A stretch of 64,000 nucleotides of DNA from Vanrija pseudolonga (GCF_020906515.1 NC_085851.1:1860001-1924000), one strand, 5' to 3'; shown: positions 1-10,592, counted from the first letter of the stretch. Translations and numbers: made by a program. Notes: generated by a model from the sequence alone, not told the origin.

Positions 1-1229
1 CTGCGCCTTGGTGAAGACGAGTGATGTTGCGTTCTAGGTAGGTCAGCAGCTGCGTCCGAGTGGCGAGCGCACCCAACGTGACGTACCATGGTGATGGCTC
101 GCCTGGCAGTGGTGCGATAAGGCAAAGGGAGCGATGGGTGAGAATGGGGGCTGCATGCCTGTATGCGCCGCCTCTTTTAATACACACCCAGCTCGTCGCA
201 GTGGCCTCGCCGCTGTTCTGAGACAGCCCATCCCTGCTGTCGCTCCCTCTTCGCATGCCTTGCAAGCACTTGCACCCGGGCTCTGTCGTGACGTGTGTCG
301 CCCCGCCTCGACAATGGGCACTAAAGTGAGCGGCCCCCGTTCCTCGACGACGTTGGGACACAAAACAAACTCACTCGTCGGCGAGGCGAGCCCTGCCGCT
401 GCCGGCAGGTAGTCTGATTTGGCCTGGTCGGACCTGGTCGGACGAGGAGAGGAGATCAGATCACGACACGATCGTTGGCACCCTCCCTCGCCTCCCTCGT
501 GGACGGTGGGCCTGGCCGCTCGGCCGGCCGCAGTATGCACACCACCCACTGTGGTGAACTCGTGGCTGCTGCCTGCCTGCTAACATTACAGGGGCCGGGC
601 CAAAGCAAACATGTGTACGTTATCGGGCGTGCCTGGCACTTGTCGTCCGGGGAAACGATGCACGAGAGAACTGGGGAGATGGCTGGATGTTTGTTACCGC
701 CGTTCAGGCTCCTGAAACGCCTCGGTCCGGAGCCGCACGGCACGACAGAACAGTCAATCGGTCGAGAGCATCGTGGTGAGGCCGCAACACCACCGACGGA
801 CACGAGGAGGCGACTGACCTTGATCATTGAAACCTCCCAAACGAAGGGACAGGGGGCAGGGTTTGCAGTCCTGTTTGGTTCCTCTGCCGGTCGTCTCGAC
901 GCACTGTGCATCGACGTCCGCGCCCACCTGGCTTTGTTTCGCCTCGCAAAGATCCCTCCAGACTCGGATGTTGTGCCTCTCCGCCCTGTGCCGCTTGCGC
1001 GGGCCGCCATGTTCCCGGTGGTGATGCCACGTTCCCGGGGTGTCGTGTGGGTTGACGACGTCATGAACCTTGACACAACGACGTCTTCACCTGCCGCAAG
1101 CATCCACGCATCCAGCTTGCGTGGTACCAATTCTCAAGGCACGTAGTGCATAGGCGATACCACCAGATGCGGTGGTGGACAACAGGGTGCATCTGCTGAA
1201 ACTTTTGGAGACGGACAGCGCGGCAACGC
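1..1229. other. Intergenic or unresolved stretch
   Basis: No gene can be supported here. Frames of about 220 codons are open on both strands around 460-1140, but they overlap each other, have no recognisable domain and lack the splice-site pattern seen in the real genes. Long chance frames are expected at this GC content. A terminal exon of a gene lying left of the window cannot be excluded. Confidence 0.5.
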
Positions 1230-1815
1230 CTACGCCCGCGCATCCAGGACGAGCGCCGCAATGCCAAACGCCCAGCCAAGGAGCGACACGGCGCCGTGGC
1301 GCCATGCATTCCGGCGCTGCCACTTGCCGAGCAAGGTTTCAACCTGCTGGCCCTGCTCCGCGCTCAGCTTGTCCCCTTCGTCCGCGAGGGCGAGGAGCTC
1401 GACATTGACGGGGTGGATGAACGCCAGGGTGAGGGGCACGGTCGCAAGGCTGAGCACCCCCGCGTGCGCGGCAAGCGTCCGCACGAGGCCGGAAGCTGAG
1501 ACGACAGCGTACGCGTCAAGCGCGGCCGCGAGCGCCTGCGCGCCGAGCGTCCAAGCCTGCAGGCGGTTGGGTCAGCGATGATGCCAGCCAGCCAGAGCAC
1601 ACACGCACCGCCCCGGCGTGGAAGTACGCCTTCCATGCGCCGACCTTGTCTGCGGGGCTGAGTCGTAGCGCGCCGACCTTGCCGGTTAGGAAGGGCACGA
1701 TGCCGAACTGCGCCAGGCCGACGTTGGCGAAGGTCGCGTACGACGACGCGGCGGTCGCGCCGACCAGCGCGACCGTCGTCCAGGTTATGCCGAGCTCAGC
1801 GAATATGGCAGGCAT
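1230..1815 (-). CDS. DUF1772 / anthrone-oxygenase-like small membrane protein
   Basis: Two exons (1815-1609 and 1556-1230) separated by a 52-nt intron with a GTGCGT donor and a GCTGAC branch site give a protein of 177 residues. About four hydrophobic segments are visible: near residues 4-25, 70-90, 100-122 and the C-terminal 20 residues. The stretch AFIHPVNVELLAL followed by an E-rich loop and KWQRRNAWRHG resembles the P-x-N and W-x3-N signatures of the DUF1772 family. That family contains anthrone oxygenases and many uncharacterised fungal membrane proteins. The start at MPAIFAEL gives an N-terminus ending in a membrane segment; an in-frame ATG six codons upstream is possible. No biosynthetic cluster surrounds it, so a specific substrate cannot be proposed. 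The family call is by pattern, not by a search. Confidence 0.6.
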
Positions 1816-2242
1816 GGTGTGTGCTTGGTGCATGCATGCTCGTCCCGGCATCAGACGCATGCTGTTATACAACCTCGAGCGTGCGCCGTGCCGAACGCCA
1901 TCATCGCCGGCAGACTTGCCCGCAACTTCGGCGCGCTCGCTAGACTCGGTACGCTTGTCAGCAGCGTGCACTCCTGTGTCGGGGGGCGCCGTCAGGATCT
2001 GACATTAGAGATAGCAGGGTAGCTGGGCAACTGGGCAGCATGTGACGAGGCGGTTGCCGACGACGCGTCGGATATCGGCCACCATCGGCATGGACACCGT
2101 TGCGAGGTGCCCTCAGTGGCCGCCACGTGGTCTCGCACCGAGGCGCCATTCCTCCAACCACACTCGCCAACCATCTTCGCTGTGCCCTTCCTCATCCTCT
2201 GCACACCCTCACACCCTAAAAAGATCAGCGTGCGCTGCGCTC
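1816..2242. other. Intergenic stretch
   Basis: Upstream region of the DUF1772-like gene and downstream flank of tRNA-Met. Apart from the A5 run at 2217-2222, which is a Pol III terminator for the tRNA on the minus strand, nothing is recognised. Confidence 0.5.
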
Positions 2243-2344
2243 TGACCCCACCGAGACTCGAACTCGGGTCTAGGGATTACACGTCTCTCGACGCTCATAG
2301 ATTAATATGAGACCCTCGCGTTAACCACCTGCGCCATGGAGTCA
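2243..2344 (-). tRNA. tRNA-Met (elongator, anticodon CAT) with intron
   Basis: On the minus strand the acceptor TGACTCC pairs with GGGGTCA. The D arm has the usual GCG/CGC stem. The anticodon loop CTCATAA carries CAT, and the T arm has the loop TTCGAGT. A 28-nt intron sits one base 3' of the anticodon and contains TATGAG, which can pair with the anticodon loop as in normal pre-tRNAs. The non-paired T-T at the base of the anticodon stem also occurs in yeast elongator tRNA-Met. A minus-strand T5 run follows about 20 bases downstream and fits Pol III termination. Confidence 0.85.
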
Positions 2345-2588
2345 ACCGAACTGTTGTTCGTGTCCTCGGAGTCGCTGGGGCCGCTGTAACGGGTCGAGCA
2401 GCGGTGGAATAGGTAGCATACGTGCACTCACACGACACCTTGGAGGCCATTACACACGTGCAGCATGCATACAGAAAGGAACTACAAGCATCCGATGGAG
2501 ACAGTGTTCCCGGCCGTGCCTCATTTCTTGGCTGTGCCTTCGGGATGTGTTCTCACTACCGCGGCTACCCTAACACCTGCGACGCTTT

Positions 2589-4050
2589 CTACATTTTGAT
2601 CTTCCATTGTGGGCTCTTTCGCCAGCGGAGGATGCCGACCATGAGCGCACCGCCCATGGCCATTGCGCCGGCGAAGAACACTGCGGGGCGGTAGGCAGCG
2701 ATGCCGCGGCCGGCGCCGCCGTACGCCCCGAGGAGGTAGCCTGCGATTGGGGAGCCCATGGTATATCCGCCTGCCCATCCGGTGACGATCATACCGAATG
2801 CAACCGCGAGGCGCTGCATGCCGAGGACGCTCCCGACGACCGTCGGCATGATGGCGAAGAAGCCGCCGCTGGCGGTACCGTTGATTATGACGAAGACCAT
2901 GAGCGGGGCAAGGGAGACGGACGACGGCCACAGGGCGAGCAGCGAGAAGCCGGTGATGAAGAGCACTGCAAAGAGCGTGTTGATCGGTCCGAGGAGCCGG
3001 TCGCTAACGAACCCTGTGAGGAAGCGACCGACCGCCGAAGAGAAGTTGAACACTGCGACGGTGACGGCGCCGGTCGAGGTCGACAGGCCGAGGGATTGGG
3101 CATACAACGGCAAGAAGAATGGCGGGACGAAGAGCGGAAACGTGCCCAGCGCACCCGCCAGGAAGAGGAGCACAAAGTCCCACGACTTGAACAGCGACCT
3201 GGCGTCAGTGTCGCGAAACTCCCCCTGCTCACCAGTCGATGAGGACCTTGCGGACAACAGTGGTGCGCTCCTTGAGGCCCCACGCCGCGGGGAGACAGCA
3301 CACGGCCAACGCGATGCCGACGACGCGGAACGTCCACTCGATACCGAGGTTCCGAATGCTCTTCTCAAGGGCGAGCGAGAGGACCGCGCCGCCGATACCG
3401 CCGCCCGCGAAGACAGTGCCGACGGCAGTACCTCGCCGCGTGGTGAAGTACTGTGCTGGCGTGACACTGATGACCATGAAGGAGAAGCTGCAGCCGATAC
3501 CCAGCATGACGCCAGCGGTGAGAAACAGGCCAGGGAGCGAGTTGTGCTGCACAGCCGTGCCAGCGAGCACCTCGGCAACCGACATGAACAGCACACCCGC
3601 GACGGCCATGTACCGCGGCCCGATGGCCGTCACGAGGCGCGCGTTCGCGATGGCGAGGAAGGCCATCATGCCGATCGAGATGGAGCCCACGAAGGCGAGC
3701 GTCGACGCGGACGCGAAGCCCTTGTCGACTAACGCGCGCTGGATCACGCCCCATGAGTAGCCTGTGCCGACGAACCAGAACGCGATCATGGTCGCGCACG
3801 CGACGACGCGCCACGCCTCGGCGCCGCCGTTCGGCGGCTCGTCGACGGGCAGCGCGGGCGTCGGTGCCCGCGTGTCGTCCCCCGAAGTCGGCTTGTCTTC
3901 CTCTGTCGACCCGCGCCCCGCGAGCTCGATATCGGTGCTGGTTGATTCACTAGGGGCCCCGGAAGGTGTGCCGGCTCGCGTGTCCTTCGGTATGGCGGGC
4001 CGCGGTGCGTGTGGTGAGCTGTGGACGTCTGGCACTGCAGTGGTGGGCAT
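2589..4050 (-). CDS. MFS transporter, monocarboxylate-porter (MCT) type
   Basis: Two exons (4050-3233 and 3198-2589) with a very short intron at 3199-3232 (34 nt, donor GTGAGC, acceptor GCCAG) encode 475 residues. The intron splits a Trp codon, so the frame is continuous across it. A cytosolic N-terminus of about 85 residues rich in Pro, Ser and Thr is followed by a 12-segment layout: six helices, then a loop, then six more. Examples are GVIQRALVDKGFASASTLAF in helices 1-2 and FGMIVTGWAGGYTMGSPIAG in helices 10-11. This spacing and the WGVIQ start of the bundle are typical of fungal monocarboxylate-transporter relatives, which move small organic acids or related solutes at the plasma membrane. 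The substrate cannot be read from sequence. The gene ends at a Lys-rich tail and is flanked by tRNA genes. Confidence 0.88.
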
Positions 4051-4488
4051 CGTGAGCGCAGTGTAAGTGGACGGTTAGCCCTCCCTCTCATTCCGCATGC
4101 ATGCTTTGTACCCCCCACCACCATGGGTCACGTCACGACTCGACACCGAGCATCCGAGATAATGTTCTCATCGGACCTTGCGTGCTTGCTGAGTAAGCCG
4201 ATGTGGAGACGTTGAGGAGTAAAGTCGCTTGGCTGGGCGCTACGCGGGCGAGATTGACGATGGAGACATCCGTCCGGGCCGGTTTGACGCCGGCAGCAAG
4301 GGCAGGAGCGGTCAATGCAGCACCAAAAAAGTGCGGATAATCACCGAAATCGAACAGCCATAAGTATTTCCCTAATAGGGCCCCACGTGGCACTTTGTAT
4401 TTCGATCTTGCACTTGCCCCCATTGGCCGTCTGCACAGGACCAATAGGCAGCAAAACGAAGCCGAAGCTCGCGCTTCACTTCCTAAGC
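4051..4488. other. Intergenic stretch
   Basis: Promoter side of the MFS gene and downstream flank of tRNA-Ser. An A4 run near 4453-4456 fits a minus-strand Pol III terminator. A 103-codon open frame on the minus strand has no supporting features. Confidence 0.5.
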
Positions 4489-4582
4489 AGGTGCGACTGG
4501 GATTTGAACCCAGGCGGCTGACGCCAAATGATAGCTAGAACAAGATTCTAATCATTCCCCTTAACCACTCGGGCATCGCACC
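4489..4582 (-). tRNA. tRNA-Ser (anticodon AGA) with intron
   Basis: The acceptor GGTGCGA pairs with TCGCACC. The D arm is of the class II type (GAGTGGTTAAGG). The anticodon stem AATGA/TCATT encloses TTAGAA, giving AGA. A 13-nt intron after the base following the anticodon includes TTCTA, which can pair with the anticodon region. A long variable arm (GGC/GCC stem) and a T arm with TTCAAAT confirm a class II tRNA. The discriminator reads T, unusual for Ser (normally G), so the isotype is probable rather than certain. Confidence 0.75.
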
Positions 4583-5261
4583 GTTGCTGTCGAGAAGCTG
4601 TTGACCGCAGGGTTGCGTCGCATATGAGGAGGCGTTGTATCGGCATCTCATGCTCTGTCGACCGTGTGCTTGGGGCGAGTGCAGTGGAGGGCTCACAGCC
4701 ACCAGGGACTGTGGGTTTTGTTTGTGTAAGAGCTGAATCGCCATATGACGAAGCAAGAGTTGAACCGCCACTTCCTCAGCAAACCGGGATCACCTGCCAC
4801 CAACAACCAAACCCAACACACCATGCCCACCGGCCATACTCTGTGACCGAACGCAATAAACCGGGACCGAACGCTTGGTCTTGTTCCTGTGCACGGCCAG
4901 AGGTACCCGCAGCAGCTGGAATTGACCGCGAGTCCGAGCTCCCGGACCCCCGCATGCTCACTTGCCAAACTTCATACTTTATAACGTCCAGTAACGACTG
5001 TGTGCTCACTACAACTGACTGGGTACAGCGGCCTACTGTACATGTGCGTCTCTTGTATAGACGGGGTGGGGTGGTTCAGATAACATTGTGGAGGTGTTGT
5101 TCGGCGATTCGCACCGGAAGTGGCACGGACGAGGATCTGGGCTGGCTTGAGCGTCGCGCGTGTCTTCTCCGCGTCAGATGTATTTCTGGCTGTTCTCACG
5201 TTCGCTCTTCCCAACACAGTGGAGGCTTTCCGTCCAGTCGGCAAGTTCCCGCTGTACTCAC
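4583..5261. other. Intergenic stretch
   Basis: Between tRNA-Ser and the 3' end of the first cysteine-rich gene. A 213-codon plus-strand frame is open here but shows no domain or plausible start context. Nothing else is recognised. Confidence 0.5.
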
Positions 5262-5810
5262 CTAGACAGCAGCGAGGACCGACAAGCCAGCCCACGCGAC
5301 CAGCGCGAGGAGCACAACAGCGGTGGAGAGGTCGGTCTGGCGCGGTGCAGCAGATGTGCACGTCGACTTTGGGATATCATACCCGCCGCCCTGTGTTCCG
5401 ATGACATAGGTGCAAGTTTGGAAGTCCTTGCTGGTGACATTGTGGCACGCCTGCCCGACAGGGTCGAAGACGCCGTGCTGCATATCACAGCACTTGGACG
5501 TGATGGCGGCGTTGGTGGACGAGCAGGACCATTTCGAGAGGATGACGGGCGTCGTGTCGGTGGGGAGGGGCGACACAGGGGGGCTAGCGAGCGTGAGGGC
5601 CGAGGGCGAGGCAGGCGCAGAGGCCATGGTGGTAGCGTTGGCAGGGTTGGAAACTGATGGAGCGAGGAGCGAGGACACGATGGCAGAGGCAATGGAAGGC
5701 GGCGCGCTGGTCGAAGAAGAGGACAGGAAGACGGCAGCAGTAGACGGCGCGATAGTCGGAGGGGGGGACGAGGAGACAGCAGGAGAAACAGCAACAGGCG
5801 CGCAGTCCAT
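5262..5810 (-). CDS. Cysteine-rich surface protein with C-terminal hydrophobic tail, family member A
   Basis: A single exon reads 182 residues. The first 90 are almost only Ser, Pro, Ala and Thr, as in O-glycosylated wall stalks. The middle holds six cysteines in the order C-x10-CC-x13-C-x10-C-x17-C. The last 20 or so residues are hydrophobic and end in LSVLAAV, which fits a GPI-attachment signal or a membrane tail. The same cysteine spacing with a conserved G, D and N appears in the genes at 7123 and 8220, so these three are paralogues. No signal peptide is visible at the chosen ATG, so an upstream coding exon or a different start may exist. The family is not one I recognise. The role (cell wall, adhesion or host contact) is inference only. 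Confidence 0.6.
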   Translation of the reverse strand: MDCAPVAVSPAVSSSPPPTIAPSTAAVFLSSSSTSAPPSIASAIVSSLLAPSVSNPANATTMASAPASPSALTLASPPVSPLPTDTTPVILSKWSCSSTNAAITSKCCDMQHGVFDPVGQACHNVTSKDFQTCTYVIGTQGGGYDIPKSTCTSAAPRQTDLSTAVVLLALVAWAGLSVLAAV

Positions 5811-7122
5811 CCCAGCGTGCAGGTTAAATGAGTGAGCAGAGAGATGCCGGGCCCCGTGGGCGCGTGTGGCCGCGAACTCGACTTATGCATAGTTGTGGCG
5901 GGTGGAGGGGTGGGGGAGGGGGGGGGAGGGAGCGGATGTGGGAGCAGCCGGTGAACGCGGCCGGTTGATCGCCACACGCTGGCTCGCTCTGCGAGAAAGT
6001 GCTTCTGTATCAAGTCGCAGGTTCGGGTCCCCACTCTGCTGGTGTGTGAGCTGCCACTTTCGGCAGCGGACCTTCAGCGCGCAAGCTTACAACGCGCTGT
6101 GGGATCCGCATGGCGCCGTGCCTTGAGACAGCGCGCGTGCGACCAGCTCTACGAATCGCAGACGCGATGAGCCGTCCTCTCCTCTCACGATCCACAACGC
6201 GTGCGCTGGCTGGCTCGTGCGAGGGGGCACGCGCCCGTCGCGCAGCTCGCCGAGGTCGTGGTCACGGGACACTCGCCGCTGACCCGTGTAAGTACGCAGC
6301 TTGTACGTCGTGAAGATCTCACCCGGGCCCTCCCTTGTGTGTTCTTGGCCAGCGTCGCCACTGACCCACTCGGTGTTCTATATCGCTCGCTCGGGACGAC
6401 CGACGCATGGACGCCGGCGTAGGAGTAGGCAGGCTTGGCACGCTGAAAATGCGCACTGATACGGCCAAGGACGCCACGCGCCGCCACGAAGCACCGCGGT
6501 GGTGCTCGTGGCGCCGTGATCGGGGGTGTTGGGGGGTGGGGTCTTGGACTTCTTTGCAGGTCTTCTGGGGCGGCCTTCGGGTTCATCGGCGATGGGGGCA
6601 GTGAGGTGAGATAAAGGGTATAATAAGTCCGTGGCAAGGCGCGCCGTCGACATACGTCGTGCGTCGAGTGGCGACCTCCGCCTCGCTGACCCGAGTGAGT
6701 TTCTCCAGCGCCGGCCAGCCGCCACACGCGCCACGCAACCATGCACCACGGCCACCCGACGCCGGCGCACACGTTAATGAGCTTGGCGCCGACCCACCAC
6801 AGCCGCCACTGACCCGCCCACCCGCTCACCCATTCTTGGCAGAACGAACAGATCCGAACATGGAACGAGGCGGGCGCCGAGCCACGGCCCGAGCGCGTGA
6901 GTGGGCCGCTGCTCTCGACTGCCTCCTGCGTTCAGCAGGCCCGCCTGCTGCTGCCTATTCAGTCGCAGCCAGCCCTCGTATCCCTCGGTCGGGCACTGCA
7001 TGGTCGGGCGAGCAAGCGCTCGCTTTGCTCGGCGCCGCCGCCACACACATGCTTGCACACAGGCAGTTATAAGACGGGCAAGGAACGCGCTTACGTGGAC
7101 GGCCCCCATCACCCTCGTTACA
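5811..7122. other. Intergenic stretch between divergent cysteine-rich paralogues
   Basis: About 1.3 kb between two divergently read paralogues, so it probably holds both promoters. A tRNA T-arm-like string near 6017-6036 does not fold into a tRNA. Open frames on both strands are GC-driven and lack support. Confidence 0.5.
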
Positions 7123-7482
7123 ATGGTGGCTCGTCTCTCCGTCCTTTTACTCCTCGCCGCTTTCGCCCCGGCCACCCTCGCCAACAGTACAACCAGCACG
7201 CCCTTCTGCACCGACTCGGACGCGTCCATTTCCCAGGGGTGCTGCCAGACCGTCGGCGGAACCTACGACAACACCACGAAATACTGCTACAACGCGCAGA
7301 CAACCTTTGGCCCGTGTATCGTCTCGCACTTTGGCAACTCGCGCACCACGGCCGTCGCGCACACTGCCCACTGCGAAGCGGACGGCAAGGTCACTTGGAG
7401 CTTTGCGTCCAGCGCCGGCGCCCTCTCCGTGTCGATTCCCGCCGTCGCCCTCGCTGCTATCGCCGTTGCGACTTTTGCCTGA
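7123..7482 (+). CDS. Cysteine-rich GPI-type protein, family member B
   Basis: A single exon of 119 residues. It has a clear signal peptide (residues 1-20, hydrophobic core RLSVLLLLAAFAPATLA), then a short NST-rich linker. The cysteine core is C-x10-CC-x13-C-x9-C-x18-C, and the protein ends in a hydrophobic tail (IPAVALAAIAVATFA) after a small-residue stretch that could carry the GPI site. Two NxT sequons lie in the core. Signal peptide plus hydrophobic tail make a GPI-anchored wall or plasma-membrane protein likely. It shares exact cysteine spacing with its neighbours at 5262 and 8220. The open frame extends further upstream, but the internal ATG that opens the signal peptide is preferred. 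Function unknown. Confidence 0.7.
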   Translation: MVARLSVLLLLAAFAPATLANSTTSTPFCTDSDASISQGCCQTVGGTYDNTTKYCYNAQTTFGPCIVSHFGNSRTTAVAHTAHCEADGKVTWSFASSAGALSVSIPAVALAAIAVATFA

Positions 7483-8219
7483 ACGCGCATAAAGAAGCAT
7501 TTTCGCAACCAAGTCAAGTCGCAAGCCACAGGGCACACAGCAAGCAGCACCCTGCTGCCGCCCTCGACCCCCTCGACCCCGACCCCCCGGTTTTCGCCTC
7601 CTCCAGATCTATCTTGGGCTCTGTGCTCTCTCTCTCTCGCGTTCTCTCCCTCTCTCTCTCCACGCTCGTTGGCCGTGTTTGTGCATGTACTTGTTGAATT
7701 GGCGGCAACGCGGCGGAGCGGTTCGGCATGCCGACGCCTGTGTCGGAACGGATTCGCCGTGCAAACGCGTGCTGCCGTGAATAGGCTTAATCTGATAGCG
7801 GTTTTGCCGCAACACTGCGAGCGAGTGGGCAACGAGGATTTTGCTCTCCGCGAGTCGCATATTGCAGCGAGCGAGCGGGGCGTGGGCTGCGCACTCGCCG
7901 CACTCGCGCCGCCGCCGCTGCGCTCCTCACCGCCGCCGTACCCTCGCGCCCTGTCCAGAGTGTCCGCATACGGCGGTGGCGCATGGTGCCATTTTTCAAA
8001 ATAGCACCCAGACACTGAACGAGGTGCACGTCGAGAAGGGGAAGCGGTGCGACGTGCGATGTGCTGATGTGCAGCTGGCGGTGATAGTGGGTACAACGAC
8101 GACGAGGCGCATGTACACAAGGACAAGAAGAAGCACAAGCACATAGCAACTACCTATCCATCCGCAGTCCTTTGTCTCTCGTCGCCCCGCACTCCTTTGT
8201 CTCCTCCAGCCATCCCACA
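7483..8219. other. Intergenic stretch with CT-rich tract
   Basis: A pyrimidine-rich run at about 7618-7662 (CT repeats) lies just downstream of member B. The rest is probably the promoter of member C. No gene is supported. Confidence 0.5.
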
Positions 8220-8567
8220 ATGTCAACGAGCGCGAGCCTAAGCACGAGCACGAGCGCTATCGACCCCAACAACCCGCCAGCGCCGACATTCAGCGGCAAC
8301 GCGACCGACAGACCATACTGCTACGCCGCCGAGGCCAACCTCACAGTCTTCTGCTGCCCGTTCGCGGGCGGCAAGATCGACAACGACAACGGATACTGCA
8401 TCAACGCGCAGGCCGACCCCTGGACCGCGTGCTTCCAGCAGGTCGTGTCCGACAATTCGACCTTCTACTGCACGCCGTCGGCCGACAGCTCGGCGTCACC
8501 GCGCGCCAGAGCGGGTATCGTCGCGGCGGTGCTATGGCTCGCTGTCGCTGTCCTCGCAGCGGCATGA
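8220..8567 (+). CDS. Cysteine-rich GPI-type protein, family member C
   Basis: A single exon of 115 residues from the ATG at 8220; an in-frame ATG at 8172 would add 16. The N-terminus is Ser/Thr-rich. The core reads C-x10-CC-x13-C-x10-C-x12-C with the same G five residues and D eight residues after CC, and an N two residues after the next cysteine, as in members A and B. The C-terminus (GIVAAVLWLAVAVLAAA) is hydrophobic and suits a GPI signal. No N-terminal signal peptide is visible. A pyrimidine tract ending in an acceptor-like CTCCAG just upstream suggests that a first exon carrying the signal may be missing from this model. Same strand as member B, about 740 bp downstream. Function unknown. 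Confidence 0.6.
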   Translation: MSTSASLSTSTSAIDPNNPPAPTFSGNATDRPYCYAAEANLTVFCCPFAGGKIDNDNGYCINAQADPWTACFQQVVSDNSTFYCTPSADSSASPRARAGIVAAVLWLAVAVLAAA

Positions 8568-8821
8568 GGGGCTGGCCGTGCGACCTGGCCTGACAACAGG
8601 CATCGCAAAAGGAAGCACTCAGTGTCTCACACTCCGGGCATCACATGCCCTCGCACCCCGCAACGCCAACGCTGCGCCCTCGCGCCGACGCTTCTGCGTC
8701 CCCGCGGCGCCACTACGCCCCACCCCACCCCACCGGGCCCACACGTTGTACCCTCGTAACATATAATCCTACAGTTGTTCCCTGTGTCGCCTAGCTCGCC
8801 GGCGTGCTCTGCCTGTCAGCG

Positions 8822-10592
8822 CTACTGTGGACACCACCCACCCACCTTGAGCTCGAGGATGTAGCCGTCTGCCAATGGCACGAGGTCGAACACCACGCCG
8901 CCTGTCGTGAGCGAGGCTCGGGAGCACAACTCACCAGCCACACCCCTCGGGTGTGCGATGCGGTAGGGAAGGGTGTCGAGGCGGTCTATTGTCGCGGCAA
9001 GCCCACGCTGCACAATGCCAATGACGTAGTTGATCTGTGGAGGCGTCAGCGCGAGTGACCTTGCTCATTACCCACCGCTGCAAACAACCCCCCGTAGGCC
9101 AGAACCGTCGGCGCCAGGAAAGCCGAGAGCATGAAGAACAGCGTGCCGAGAAACAACGTGTCCGTTTCGTACGTGTACGAGTCGGTGCGGTGGCGGAGGA
9201 CGTTCCACCGCTTGCCGCGGAACAGGTCCCACAGGCCGCGGAGCGCGCTCAGCTGCCAGCGGCAGAGGGCGGCCGTGACGAGGTAGCACAGCCGGAGGTG
9301 GAGTGTGACGAGTGTGATGGCGTCGGAGATGAGCGCGAGGGCGGAGGACAGGCCGAGGAGAGGCGCGGTCGCGAGGAGCGCGATGAGGAGGACGCGCGGG
9401 GCGGAGGCGAGCGCGGGTACGGCGCGGTCTGCAGTCGGTCAGCTCGGCCAGTTGCCACACCTACCCCTCCATGCGAGCAGCAGTGCCGTGAACGCCGAGC
9501 AGAAGCCCTGGCTGAGCGGCGTGTTGAGCTTCAGCCCGAACGGCCAGTCGTTGAGCCACTCGAGCGCCGCGACAACGGGGTCGGCCAGCAGCGCGGGGGA
9601 GGGGGACCAGCTGATGGCGTGCGAGGAGAGGTAGTGCAGTGTCCCGAGGGTGGCGAGTGCGCCGAACAGGTGGTCGTACTGGCGTTAGCGGGGTCGGGTC
9701 TGGGGCCACTCACCAGGATCGCGAGCGCCGAGTCCTCAGCTGCGAGGTGCGCCGCTGCGCGTTCCGCTGTGCTCGCGCCCTCCTTCTCAGGCTCCGTGAT
9801 GAGCGTGGCCGCGCGGCGTTGGATACCTCCGACTGGGGTCAGCTGTCATCCTGCGTCATTGCAGCTCACAGAACGCCGTGCGGTCGAGGGACAGCCGCAC
9901 GCCCAGCACGCGCACCGAGCCGGACAAGCCGGACGTGAGCAACGCGGGCACCGCGCGCGGGAGCCATGCGCGCGGCGCGACGACGCGTGCAGCAGCTACC
10001 AGCGCGACGCGGCTCGCGAGGGGGATCCACTCGGCCGCCGTGCGCGGGATGTGTCGCGTGGACGCGAGCGCGAACGCGAGGGGCACGGCGGCGAGCGCGC
10101 CGAGGTCGAGGCGGGCGTAGGTGCTTGGCTGTGCGAGCCCGAGGGCGGCGCGGGCGCCTTCTACGCGGTTGATCTAGAGTCAGTCAGGCAATGACACTGC
10201 ACGCACGAGCTCGAGGATGGCCGGGAGGGAAGTCGACGACTCTGGCGCGTAGGGCACCTGGGCCGCCGGCGCGATAGAGAGCACTTGGTGCCGCGATACA
10301 GCAGGCGGGGTGTACAGCACCGTCGTCGCGCGCTGGGAGTATGCAACCGGCCGGCCGTCGCCATTGACGCGGATGACCAGGCCGTAGGCTTGCTTCTCCG
10401 CGTCGGCGGTGACTACGCCTAGCCGATCGAGCCCCGCAGTGCTCGCGACACTGGCCAGGTCCTGCCGTCAGTCAGCTGCGTCCGCTAAGGGGAACGCACC
10501 ACCACCGCCGCGACGACGAGCGTGTCGCCCAGCTCCCAGCCTAGCACTGTGCCCTCTTCTTCTCGCACGTCGGTCGGCCAGAAGACGCGCAT
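8822..10592 (-). CDS. GPI1: GPI1 / PIG-Q, subunit of the GPI-GlcNAc transferase complex
   Basis: Eight exons (10592-10500, 10461-10207, 10173-9870, 9832-9714, 9678-9465, 9428-9076, 9034-8935, 8901-8822) join to 505 residues. Introns are 33-41 nt. The C-terminal third carries the Gpi1 signature: LRGLWDLFRGKRWNVLRHR, then DSYTYETDTLFLGTLFF, then LAPTVLAYGGLFA, followed by YVIGIVQRGLA. Gpi1 is a multi-pass ER membrane subunit of the complex that moves GlcNAc from UDP-GlcNAc to phosphatidylinositol, the first step of GPI-anchor synthesis. Several hydrophobic segments before the signature agree. The last intron is 33 nt and leaves the frame open if retained, so the C-terminus could carry 11 extra residues. 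It is divergent from the RWD gene at 10806 with about 210 bp shared upstream. Three GPI-type wall proteins lie just downstream, perhaps by chance. Confidence 0.9.

Noticed and set aside
456-1146. Two overlapping frames of about 220 codons on opposite strands
   Set aside because: No domain, no splice signals and mutual overlap; treated as GC-driven chance.
5980-6060. tRNA-like string with GCAGGTTCGGGTCCC
   Set aside because: The T stem does not pair and no matching acceptor or anticodon arm could be found on either strand.
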